DNA of 7,802 bases, taken from NCBI GenBank assembly GCA_005793025.1, contig SXQI01000200.1, positions 1 through 7,802 of the forward strand, written 5' to 3'. This document shows, in pieces, positions 1 through 5,405 of this stretch (positions within the stretch are counted from its first letter, which is position 1; every line of letters begins with the position of its first letter). This stretch comes from Verrucomicrobiales bacterium. Its GTDB lineage: Bacteria; Verrucomicrobiota; Verrucomicrobiia; Limisphaerales; SXQI01. Under the pieces are notes generated by a model. The model was not told where the DNA came from. It searched no databases and saw only the letters and a program-made list of their open reading frames with translations. The position numbers and the translations under genes are program-made.

Positions 1-33
1 GAGTTCATTCGCACGAATCACCTTTATCTTTAG
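1..33 (+). CDS. nadD: C-terminal end of probable NadD (nicotinate-nucleotide adenylyltransferase), partial
   Basis: Frame 1 is open from the window edge and reads EFIRTNHLYL before a TAG at 31-33. Bacterial NadD proteins commonly end in a helix of the form (x)YIxxxxLY, and nadD lies directly upstream of rsfS in many bacteria, as here. NadD transfers AMP from ATP to nicotinate mononucleotide in cytoplasmic NAD synthesis. Only ten residues are visible, so the call rests on this short C-terminal match plus gene order. It could also be the end of an unrelated gene. Confidence 0.5.
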   Translation, partial: EFIRTNHLYL

Positions 34-61
34 CGCAGTTCGGGCCATATTCTCGGAAGTG

Positions 62-502
62 ATGGATTCAAAAAAACTGGCCACCCTTTGTCGTGCGTTG
101 GCTGAAAATCGAAAAGCCGAGGATATTACCATCCTCGAAGTCAAAGAATTCTCGAGTATTACGGACTATTTTGTCATCGTTACCGGCACCAGTGACCCAC
201 ATCTTCGGGCTATCCTCTCGGAAATCACCGACACCTTAAAAAAAGACCATCACCTCACCCCACGTTCTGAAGGTGGGCCCGACTCTACTTGGGTCGTTCT
301 GGATTACTTCGATGTCATCGTTCACATCATGCGAAAGGATGTGAGGGAACTCTACAAATTGGAGGATCTCTGGGGCGATGCTCCACGCTTGGGAGTTAAG
401 AAGGTTTCGAGTAAAAGCACATCGGATGCCAAACCAAAACGCGCCTCGACCCCACGCAAAACGACATCCAAAGTCAGTAAGAAATCGAAGGCAGAATTGT
501 AA
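62..502 (+). CDS. rsfS: Ribosomal silencing factor RsfS (RsfS/YbeB/Iojap family)
   Basis: RsfS binds ribosomal protein uL14 on the 50S subunit and blocks subunit joining, which lowers translation under starvation. The protein shows the family core: an N-terminal helix with LCRALAENRKAEDI, then ILEVKEFSSITDYFVIVTGT (about residues 25-43), the RSEGG...WVVLDYFDVIVHIM strand block (about 68-90), and the RELYKLEDLWGDAP end (about 95-109). The usual family length is about 105-120 residues; this one is 146, and everything after about residue 112 is a Lys/Ser/Thr-rich, probably disordered basic tail. GTG at 59 directly precedes ATG at 62; I prefer the ATG. GGAAG at 55-59 lies too close to be a strong Shine-Dalgarno. 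It sits 28 bp after the putative nadD end, the common nadD-rsfS arrangement. Confidence 0.95.
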   Translation: MDSKKLATLCRALAENRKAEDITILEVKEFSSITDYFVIVTGTSDPHLRAILSEITDTLKKDHHLTPRSEGGPDSTWVVLDYFDVIVHIMRKDVRELYKLEDLWGDAPRLGVKKVSSKSTSDAKPKRASTPRKTTSKVSKKSKAEL

Positions 503-519
503 CTCGTTCTCCTTGTAAT

Positions 520-534
520 GACCTCAGATAGGTC
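520..534. terminator. Weak hairpin between convergent rsfS and PUR-domain gene
   Basis: GACCT (520-524) and AGGTC (530-534) form a 5-bp stem around a 5-nt loop in the short gap between the two convergent stop codons. A G-T pair may extend it by one. No T-run follows on either strand, so it is at best a weak bidirectional terminator and could be chance. Confidence 0.25.
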
Positions 535-536
535 GA

Positions 537-833
537 TTACTCAGTGCTCGGCGGCAGAGGGGTTGCGGCCGATGTCGCCAACATTTCTTCCAACGCTCGA
601 CGGAAATCTTCCAAACCTGTCGCGGGCACAATAATTGAGTCCCGTCGGCCGTTCACATCCTCGGTGATTCTCAATAGCCGACCTCTTGGATTATCCTTCA
701 AAGTGAAAATAAAGGATTTTCGCTCAATTTGGATGGTTTCTGTTCTCAGTGTGTCCTCAGCAGCTTGAGATTTTGGGTGAAACCCAGAACCCTGACTGCC
801 ACCGTGCGGCGAAGGACGGTCTTTCGAATTCAT
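537..833 (-). CDS. Small PUR-domain (PurA-like) nucleic-acid-binding protein
   Basis: The 98-residue protein has a disordered Ser/Gly/Pro-rich N-terminus (1-30) and one PUR-type repeat at about 32-85. Its key pieces are IERKSFIFTLKDNPRGRLLRITE, NGRRDSIIVP and GLEDFRRALEEML, giving the beta-strand block and closing helix of the bacterial PUR-alpha/beta/gamma family. Such single-repeat proteins, for example BpuR of Borrelia and DUF3276 proteins of Bacteroidetes, dimerise and bind single-stranded DNA or RNA. The ATG at 833 is supported by AAAGGA ending 7 nt upstream (minus strand), one of the better Shine-Dalgarno sites in this window. It is convergent to rsfS with 34 bp between stops. Family assignment is from motif pattern; the exact nucleic-acid target is unknown. 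Confidence 0.8.
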   Translation of the reverse strand: MNSKDRPSPHGGSQGSGFHPKSQAAEDTLRTETIQIERKSFIFTLKDNPRGRLLRITEDVNGRRDSIIVPATGLEDFRRALEEMLATSAATPLPPSTE

Positions 834-884
834 TCTGTAATCCTTTAATCGTATTCATTCCGAGACTCTCCCAACCTCCCCACT

Positions 885-918
885 TACTTAGAGAGAACCC
901 GTAGCTGAGTTTTGTCAA
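885..918 (-). promoter_or_regulatory. Candidate sigma70-type promoter for the PUR-domain gene
   Basis: The minus strand carries a perfect TTGACA at 918-913, about 80 bp upstream of the ATG at 833. Downstream of it no good TATAAT match stands at 16-19 bp; TCTAAG lies about 20 bp away. The -35 box is convincing, the -10 box is not. Confidence 0.3.
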
Positions 919-980
919 TCTACATTTTTTCAACATCTTGAGCCGTTCCCCAAGAATCGAGAGGGTTATCCTTCGGATCT

Positions 981-999
981 GCTTAGCTCAAAGCTAGGC
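981..999 (-). terminator. Hairpin at the end of the DUF4149-like gene
   Basis: On the minus strand GCCTAGCT-TTG-AGCTAAGC forms a stem of 5 + 2 bp with one mismatch. It overlaps the stop codon (TAG at 996-994). No T-run follows, so it may be a factor-dependent end or mRNA 3' protection rather than an intrinsic terminator. Confidence 0.3.
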
Positions 1000-1539
1000 A
1001 GTTGGGCCGCTTGCGGGGGGACGGAATTTATTTGTCGGCATATAGCGAGGGGCTTGGGAATCTCGATACATTTGCCAAAAATGAACCAGAACCCCACTCA
1101 GAACGAGCAGGTTGGCGATTTGAGAAAACCCATGAAGCACTCCGAAAGCACGCGCCGCCTCTGCTTTTTTGGCAGGTGTTTGTTGGATCGCGTACTTCTG
1201 CAAATGCAACATTTTGAGTCGTGGACTGGCATAAACCGCGCCAACCAACACCAATGCCACAATACAACCTAAGATGATCGTGGTCAATTTTTGCACTGGA
1301 CGTCCCGTGTAAAGCCAAGCCGCTATGACTTGCAGTATTGCCACTCCCGCGAACCAAAATTGGATTTGAAAAAGGCGTGCGATCACGATTTGTGCCGCAG
1401 CACCCGCGTGGGGACGCCCCAGCAATTGAGTCATTTCGGTAGAAAAAAATGCAGGCCCAGCCGCTATCGTAAAAAACAAAAGCGACCCAAACCAAGCCCC
1501 TGCGTTGACCACCCCGACTAGGCGAATGAATTCAGCCAT
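994..1539 (-). CDS. Four-helix membrane protein, DUF4149/TMEM205-like
   Basis: From ATG 1539 the product is 181 residues with four hydrophobic segments at about 8-30, 60-78, 86-105 and 136-156, so it is an inner-membrane protein. Features typical of DUF4149 (TMEM205-like) proteins are the first helix with GAWFGSLLFF, followed by AGPAFF, the ASPRLKML stretch after helix 3, and the RAFGVLHGFSQIANLL lead into helix 4. The biochemical role of this family is not established in bacteria. The reading frame extends upstream to a TTG at 1617, but the MAEFIRL start gives a clean membrane N-terminus, and the preceding 26 codons look unlike the family. The start is preceded by AT-rich sequence without a Shine-Dalgarno. 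The C-terminal 20 residues are polar and Pro-rich. Confidence 0.75.
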   Translation of the reverse strand: MAEFIRLVGVVNAGAWFGSLLFFTIAAGPAFFSTEMTQLLGRPHAGAAAQIVIARLFQIQFWFAGVAILQVIAAWLYTGRPVQKLTTIILGCIVALVLVGAVYASPRLKMLHLQKYAIQQTPAKKAEAARAFGVLHGFSQIANLLVLSGVLVHFWQMYRDSQAPRYMPTNKFRPPASGPTA

Positions 1540-1837
1540 ATAAATAAATTGGAATAAACTCACGCGGTTGCCAAGCAGCATTTCAGTCGATTGATCACAG
1601 AAACAGCTTGAGCGCAACCTGTTCTAGATTCATGATCGCTGGGTGAGTTGGTTTACCAAAATGAGTCGGTTGTTCTCCAAATCAAAGGCTGCTCCAAAGG
1701 TTTGCACCAAGCGATCGACCTTGGTTGGTATGTATTTGTCTCAAGCGAATAGCCGGGATTCATACACCTCCGACCTGCAGCAGAACCGAACTCGCCGCAA
1801 TGGCAAGTTCAGCCATAACCGCGAGAGAGCCTAGGCA
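1540..1837. other. Intergenic region between divergent genes; no confident gene, possible gene remnant
   Basis: This 298-bp stretch separates the divergent starts at 1539 (minus) and 1838 (plus). Two readings compete. On the plus strand a GTG-started frame at 1643-1834 encodes 63 very basic, Ser/Asn/Arg-rich residues ending 3 bp before the zinc-ribbon gene; I recognise nothing in it. On the minus strand, an ATG at 1816 starts MAELAIAASSVLLQVGGV (stop at 1760). A second frame gives YESRLFA, a TGA at 1743-1741, then 36 open codons ending at 1630-1632 that include FGAAFDLENNRLILVNQ, which looks more protein-like than the plus-strand reading. The minus-strand pieces could be an eroded gene with one frameshift and one nonsense codon. 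Otherwise the region should hold two divergent promoters, which I could not locate reliably. Confidence 0.3.
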
Positions 1838-2143
1838 ATGACCACTATGACCCGGCATTGTTACAAGTGCGGTTGGGTCTGGACGCTCCCCGGTCAACCC
1901 GGTCGCAGCGAGAACTGCCATCAATGTGGTGTGGATCTAAGGGTTTGCCTTAATTGCGCCGCCTACGACGCACGGATTGCAAACCAATGTCGAGATCGAC
2001 GGGCTGATCCTGTTTACGAAAAAAACATCGGCAATTACTGTGAATGGTTCGACATGATCAAACGCGAGTTTAAAGGTTCCGAGAAAGCCGATGCGCGTGA
2101 GAGTGCAGCACGAGATCAGTTGAAAAAACTATTTGGTGATTGA
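1838..2143 (+). CDS. Conserved eight-cysteine zinc-ribbon protein of unknown function
   Basis: The 101-residue product has eight cysteines in four pairs: CYKC at 8/11, CHQC at 27/30, CLNC at 37/40, and single Cys at 51 and 68. This spacing suggests two structural zinc sites in the first 70 residues. The CGWVWTLPGQPGR and CGVDLRVCLNCAAYD stretches and the later NQCRDRRADPVYEK...NYCEWF resemble a family of short uncharacterised zinc-ribbon proteins in Verrucomicrobiota, Planctomycetes and relatives. The final 30 residues are charged and helical (FKGSEKADARESAARDQLKKLFGD). Such proteins may bind nucleic acid or other proteins, but no specific role is shown. An alternative ATG lies three codons in (1847). 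No strong Shine-Dalgarno is present. Confidence 0.8.
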   Translation: MTTMTRHCYKCGWVWTLPGQPGRSENCHQCGVDLRVCLNCAAYDARIANQCRDRRADPVYEKNIGNYCEWFDMIKREFKGSEKADARESAARDQLKKLFGD

Positions 2144-2150
2144 TCAAAGT

Positions 2151-2172
2151 GCGGTGCCTAATCCTGTGCCGC
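2151..2172 (+). terminator. Possible terminator hairpin after the zinc-ribbon gene
   Basis: GCGGTGC (2151-2157) pairs with GTGCCGC (2166-2172), allowing two G-U pairs, around an 8-nt loop, 7 bp after the stop codon. An alternative outer pairing GTGCG/CGCAC (2149-2153 with 2177-2181) exists. There is no T-run, so intrinsic termination is uncertain. The rest of the 172-bp gap up to the pseudopilin gene shows no other clear element. Confidence 0.25.
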
Positions 2173-2316
2173 GAGACGCACACTCCCCAGAATCGACCAC
2201 TTCATGCAAATTCTGAAAATGAACCTAGACTCGGCACTGAGGTGCTTTAAACCTTTCCCCATCAATACGTAGATACTAGGATAGCACTCAGACTCAATCC
2301 CTTAATTTAGCTCCCT

Positions 2317-3126
2317 ATGTTGTTCTTAAACCCAAACAAACAGCACGGTTCCGATCGAAAACAGGGCTTCACTTTGATCGAACTCCTCGTCGTGATCGCG
2401 ATTATCGCAATTCTGGCCGGGATGCTTCTCCCCGGGCTTGCTAAAGCCAAGGAGAAAGCGGGTGGGGTTCGCTGCCTCAACAATCTCAAGCAGATGCAGT
2501 TGGCTTGGCTGCTTTACAAGGATGATTACGACGATCGGTTGGTCTTGAACTGGCTGGGAAATGCGAAGTCTTGGATTACAGGGGACGTCGGCAGCGGCTC
2601 ACCGGGAATGACGAATTTGACCTTCATAAAAACCGGTTCGCTTTGGAAGTATAATACCTCGGTAGATATCTATCGGTGTCCGAACGACAAGCCTGAGAAG
2701 TTGAATGGCAAGATGGTAACCCGTGTCCGGAGTTGGTCTATGAACGGCCAAATGGGAGGTGCTGACGCTTCCGACGCCCGGATGTATGGAGCTGCGGACA
2801 CCAGTTTTGTGAACCCAAAACATCCCCCAAACAAAAAGTATTCAGATATCCGCAGGCCCCCACCCTCTGCTGCGATGGTTTTCATTCATGAAAGCCCCAT
2901 CACCATCGAGGACTCTTACTTCGCGGTTCCCGTCGGGGAGAATTATTGGCAAAACGCACCCGCCAGCACGCACGGGAATGCAGGAACTCTTTCATTCGCA
3001 GATGGGCATGCAGAACTCTGGCGGTGGCTTGAACCTACCACACGTTATATTAAGACGTGGAACGCACCTGCGAAGGCCGGAGACCGCGATCTAAAGCGCT
3101 TTAAAGACGCGACGGCCACTCCGTAA
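2317..3126 (+). CDS. Type II secretion/type IV pilin-like protein (prepilin N-terminus, H-X9-DG C-terminus)
   Basis: The N-terminus carries a 17-residue basic leader ending in Gly17, then FTLIELLVVIAIIAILAGML. This is the prepilin peptidase cleavage and N-methylation signature (Phe18 becomes residue 1, Glu22 the key Glu5), followed by the amphipathic LAKAKEKAGGVRCLNNLKQMQLAW segment. The C-terminal part contains STHGNAGTLSFADGHAELW, with His219, nine residues, then Asp229-Gly230: the H-X9-DG motif of the DUF1559-related pseudopilin-like proteins numerous in PVC bacteria. After cleavage it should be a membrane-anchored protein with a globular periplasmic domain (269 residues before processing). 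Two cysteines (53 and 121) may form a disulfide. Neither neighbour is a secretion gene, so it is an isolated copy. The start lacks a Shine-Dalgarno. Confidence 0.9.
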   Translation: MLFLNPNKQHGSDRKQGFTLIELLVVIAIIAILAGMLLPGLAKAKEKAGGVRCLNNLKQMQLAWLLYKDDYDDRLVLNWLGNAKSWITGDVGSGSPGMTNLTFIKTGSLWKYNTSVDIYRCPNDKPEKLNGKMVTRVRSWSMNGQMGGADASDARMYGAADTSFVNPKHPPNKKYSDIRRPPPSAAMVFIHESPITIEDSYFAVPVGENYWQNAPASTHGNAGTLSFADGHAELWRWLEPTTRYIKTWNAPAKAGDRDLKRFKDATATP

Positions 3127-3128
3127 TT

Positions 3129-4094
3129 TCACAATCCGGACGATCTCGAAAGGAGTCGTTGGGTTTGTTGACGCGAGGGCATCCCGGCTTGTGCTCCTTT
3201 CTTCGTGGTCTTCAGAGCGGCTGCCGCACTCCCCAATCGTGCGGCGGCTTCAATCGACAACCCCTCACCGAGGCCGACGGCTAATCCCGCGCAGAAGGCG
3301 TCCCCTGCCCCGGTAGCATCCACCGGTTTGACCTGAAACCACGGAACCTCAGCCTCGCCACTGTTCCACATCACTAGGTCTGATCCCTGCTCGGTCGGGA
3401 GGATCACGGCCTGTAATCCACGTTTGAGAAGAACCATACCCGCTCGCCGAGAAGTTTTTTTATCCCTAATTTTTATCCCTGTTAATGACTGCGCTTCGGC
3501 TGCGTTGGCTCGCAGCACGTGCACATGTCTCCACAAAATTTCGGGACATTTGGCCGAGGGACCCGCATCGACAATCACCTTAACTCCAGCCCGTGCCGCT
3601 ATTCGGGACGCTTCCACTATTGCCAACATCGGGACTTCGAATTGGATTAGCAACACATCAGCCGCCTCGATAATTGCTCTGTTTTTCCGGATCTGAGAAA
3701 TCGTAACATGGCGGTTCGCGCCGGCGACCGCTCCGATCATTTTCTCCCCGATGGAATCGACGAGGATCAACGCCGTCCCACTGACTTCCCTAGGGACAAC
3801 CGAAACAAGTGAGACATCAACACCCTCTTGAGTCAGTCCACGTAACAACTCTGATCCGTTCGCGTCTGATCCCACTGCTCCTATCAAAGAAACCTCCGCA
3901 CCCAAACGGCGGGCTCCCACCGCTTGGTTCGCCCCCTTACCACCCGGCCCAATCAAGAGTTCCTGACCCAACACCGTCTCCCCAGCGGTCGGTAGCCGCT
4001 TGCCGAGGATTACGTAATCGCGATTAATTCCGCCCAGCACAACGACCTTCGTGGATTTCTTTGGAGCGTTGCGTTTTCTCGAGTGGATTGACAC
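3129..4094 (-). CDS. rbsK: Ribokinase-like PfkB-family sugar kinase
   Basis: Ribokinase phosphorylates D-ribose to ribose 5-phosphate with ATP in the cytoplasm. From GTG 4094 the product is 321 residues, close to the usual 300-310. PfkB features in order: strand VVVLGGINRDYV (about 18-29), LPTAGETVLG (34-43), the GPGGKGANQAVGARRLGA sugar-site motif (49-66), GAVGSDANG, TGALILVD-type lid contacts (SGTALILVD), and the C-terminal signature VDATGAGDAF (about 258-267) with the anion hole and catalytic Asp near 265. The pattern GGKGANQA plus DATGAGDAF fits ribokinase better than fructokinase or adenosine kinase, but the substrate is not proven, and no ribose transport gene is adjacent. The open frame reaches TTG 4190, deep inside tesA, which I reject; AAGGG lies about 11 nt before the GTG. 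Its stop is 2 bp from the pseudopilin stop. Confidence 0.85.
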   Translation of the reverse strand: MSIHSRKRNAPKKSTKVVVLGGINRDYVILGKRLPTAGETVLGQELLIGPGGKGANQAVGARRLGAEVSLIGAVGSDANGSELLRGLTQEGVDVSLVSVVPREVSGTALILVDSIGEKMIGAVAGANRHVTISQIRKNRAIIEAADVLLIQFEVPMLAIVEASRIAARAGVKVIVDAGPSAKCPEILWRHVHVLRANAAEAQSLTGIKIRDKKTSRRAGMVLLKRGLQAVILPTEQGSDLVMWNSGEAEVPWFQVKPVDATGAGDAFCAGLAVGLGEGLSIEAAARLGSAAAALKTTKKGAQAGMPSRQQTQRLLSRSSGL

Positions 4095-4116
4095 AATCTT
4101 AATTTGCCCTTTGCAT
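4086..4116 (+). promoter_or_regulatory. Candidate tesA promoter with a dyad overlapping the rbsK start codon
   Basis: A perfect TTGACA (4088-4093) is followed after exactly 17 bp by TTGCAT (4111-4116), only 5 bp before the tesA ATG at 4122, so the transcript would be leaderless or nearly so. The TTGACA lies in the perfect inverted repeat GATTG-ACA-CAATC (4086-4098), which also covers the divergent rbsK GTG (4094-4092). The -35 is consensus; the -10 matches only 3 of 6. Confidence 0.4.
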
Positions 4117-4121
4117 AGGCC

Positions 4122-4826
4122 ATGCCGCAACTCATCTCTCGACGGTTCAGTCCCAAGCCTGTGAAAGTATTTCCTCACTGGCTTTCGCAATGGACCCTCG
4201 TCATCTTGATTTTGGCACTACCCGCCTTTTTGACCACAGCACAAACCACCAACGAAGCTCCGCTCAACCTTTTAGTGCTCGGGGATAGCATCGCGGCAGG
4301 GTTCGGCGTTGATCCTGATGAAACTTTTCCCGCGCGACTTCAACAAAAAGTTGACCACCAACAGCTCAAAATAAAAGTCATCAACGCTGGAGTGAGTGGC
4401 GATACAACGGCTGGAGGACTACGCCGGATCGATTGGTTATTAAAACAACGCATTGATTTCTTACTCTTGGAACTTGGTGGCAACGACGGACTCAGGGGAC
4501 TCAGCCCGGAAACCACCCGATCAAACCTTCTCATGATTATCAAACGTGTCCGCGATAAGAACCCATCGGTGAAAATTGTTGTGGCAGGAATGCAGATGCC
4601 ACCGAATATGGGATCTGAATACCTAGCAACATTTGCCAAAGTTTTTCCTGATGTCGCTGAGAAATCCGGCTCCACGCTGCTCCCCTTCCTACTAGAAGGC
4701 GTCGGAGGAAAACCCGACCTCAACCTCCCTGATGGCATTCATCCAACCCCAGAAGGCCATCGCATCATCACAGAACACCTCTGGAAAACCTTAGGTCCAC
4801 TGTTGAGTTCGCCAAAACCTCAATAG
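4122..4826 (+). CDS. tesA: Secreted TesA-like GDSL/SGNH esterase (lysophospholipase L1 or arylesterase)
   Basis: This SGNH hydrolase should cleave acyl esters or thioesters in the periplasm. Residues 1-40 form a signal peptide: a basic N-region, hydrophobic TLVILILALPAFL, and a likely cut after TTA40. All four SGNH blocks are present: block I LVLGDSIAAGFG with nucleophile Ser56, block II INAGVSGDT with oxyanion Gly93, block III LELGGND with Asn121, and block V LPDGIHPTPEGH with Asp204 and His207 completing the triad. The order and spacing match E. coli TesA and related arylesterases; 234 residues with the signal peptide is typical. The start at 4122 fits the signal peptide; upstream AGG is a weak ribosome site. 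It is divergent from the ribokinase with 27 bp between starts. The natural substrate cannot be read from sequence. Confidence 0.9.
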   Translation: MPQLISRRFSPKPVKVFPHWLSQWTLVILILALPAFLTTAQTTNEAPLNLLVLGDSIAAGFGVDPDETFPARLQQKVDHQQLKIKVINAGVSGDTTAGGLRRIDWLLKQRIDFLLLELGGNDGLRGLSPETTRSNLLMIIKRVRDKNPSVKIVVAGMQMPPNMGSEYLATFAKVFPDVAEKSGSTLLPFLLEGVGGKPDLNLPDGIHPTPEGHRIITEHLWKTLGPLLSSPKPQ

Positions 4827-4837
4827 CAAACGAAAAA

Positions 4838-4871
4838 CCGTGTTGACACGGCATGCACCCTGCTCCATTTT
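4838..4871 (+). promoter_or_regulatory. Candidate promoter with TTGACA inside an inverted repeat, upstream of the Pro-rich protein gene
   Basis: Perfect TTGACA at 4843-4848 is followed after 17 bp by CATTTT (4866-4871), a 3-of-6 match for -10; the ATG is 18 bp further on. The -35 lies within the perfect dyad CCGTGT-TG-ACACGG (4838-4851). Read on the minus strand the same dyad is followed by TTTTT, which has the form of a short intrinsic terminator. It may be an operator, a terminator against antisense transcription, or both. Confidence 0.4.
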
Positions 4872-4889
4872 CATGAACAATTAATTTAT

Positions 4890-5357
4890 ATGGCTGAAGA
4901 AAATTCAAATGTGCCGCCATCGGGCACCCCGAATCCTCCCAAGGTCTCTATCGGAATTCCAGTCCAAGCGAAAAAGGATTCAGGATCGATCCCAGTTACA
5001 CCGAAGGTAGAAGCGGTTCCTAAGGTCGCAGATTCGATCAAGGTTACTCCTAAGAAGGAAACTGTTCGGATCACCCTTCCGCCAAAACCCACTTCAGCCC
5101 CGACAGTCAAAATTCCTGCTCCCGCCGCTGCGGCACCGACAGCCACCGCCGCACCCGTGGCCGGCCATGCTGCTCCTCCACTTCCCCCGAGTGCCGTGCC
5201 CCCCGTATCGGGTGGAGCAACACCGCCTCCTCCGAACCTTAGGAAACCTACCGCCGCCCCTGCCAAGGTGGACAAACTGGATATCGGTCTAGCGGTGACT
5301 GCGGCCGTCGCGGGTATCGCCGCACTGGTAAGAGTGTTCATGCTCGGCGGTGAATAA
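4890..5357 (+). CDS. Pro/Ala/Lys-rich protein with C-terminal membrane anchor, unknown function
   Basis: The 155-residue product has no signal peptide. Residues 1-127 are low-complexity and rich in Pro, Ala, Lys and Thr, with short recurrences such as PKV and VTPK. In the middle stands the more ordered basic motif KKETVRITLPPKP (55-67), and residues 91-118 hold Pro runs. A single hydrophobic helix at about 131-152 (DIGLAVTAAVAGIAALVRVFML) ends the protein, which predicts a tail-anchored inner-membrane protein with the disordered part in the cytoplasm. I recall similar KKETVRI-LPPKP proteins in other Verrucomicrobiota, without known function. It precedes thioredoxin by 48 bp on the same strand. 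The start has no Shine-Dalgarno, only the AT-rich leader AATTTAT. Codon phase through the Pro-rich part is consistent with real coding, despite a long antisense open frame. Confidence 0.8.
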   Translation: MAEENSNVPPSGTPNPPKVSIGIPVQAKKDSGSIPVTPKVEAVPKVADSIKVTPKKETVRITLPPKPTSAPTVKIPAPAAAAPTATAAPVAGHAAPPLPPSAVPPVSGGATPPPPNLRKPTAAPAKVDKLDIGLAVTAAVAGIAALVRVFMLGGE

Positions 5358-5405
5358 GAACCACCTCAGTCGAACCATTGCGATCCCTGATTTTTCCTGA
5401 CCCCT

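Noticed and set aside
544..768. 74-residue plus-strand frame opposite the PUR-domain gene
   Set aside because: The minus-strand reading has a PUR repeat and a Shine-Dalgarno; this one has neither.
1028..1495. 155-residue minus-strand frame inside the DUF4149-like gene
   Set aside because: Shifted frame of a well-supported membrane protein; composition shows no domain or membrane pattern.
1540..1617. Extension of the DUF4149-like frame to a TTG at 1617
   Set aside because: The extra 26 residues are Cys-rich and unlike the family; ATG 1539 begins directly before the first membrane helix.
1643..1834. 63-residue basic plus-strand frame as a confident gene
   Set aside because: GTG start, no ribosome site, no recognisable family, and a competing minus-strand reading; reported only within the intergenic entry.
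4095..4190. N-terminal extension of the ribokinase frame to a TTG at 4190
   Set aside because: It would overlap the tesA signal peptide region, adds 32 residues absent from the family, and uses a TTG; GTG 4094 fits the family length.
4340..4738. 132-residue minus-strand frame opposite tesA
   Set aside because: Antisense shadow of a gene with all four SGNH blocks.
4886..5341. 151-residue minus-strand frame opposite the Pro-rich gene
   Set aside because: Its Gly/Ala/Thr-rich product is the antisense of a Pro/Ala/Lys-rich coding sequence, and it lacks a start region or any family likeness.
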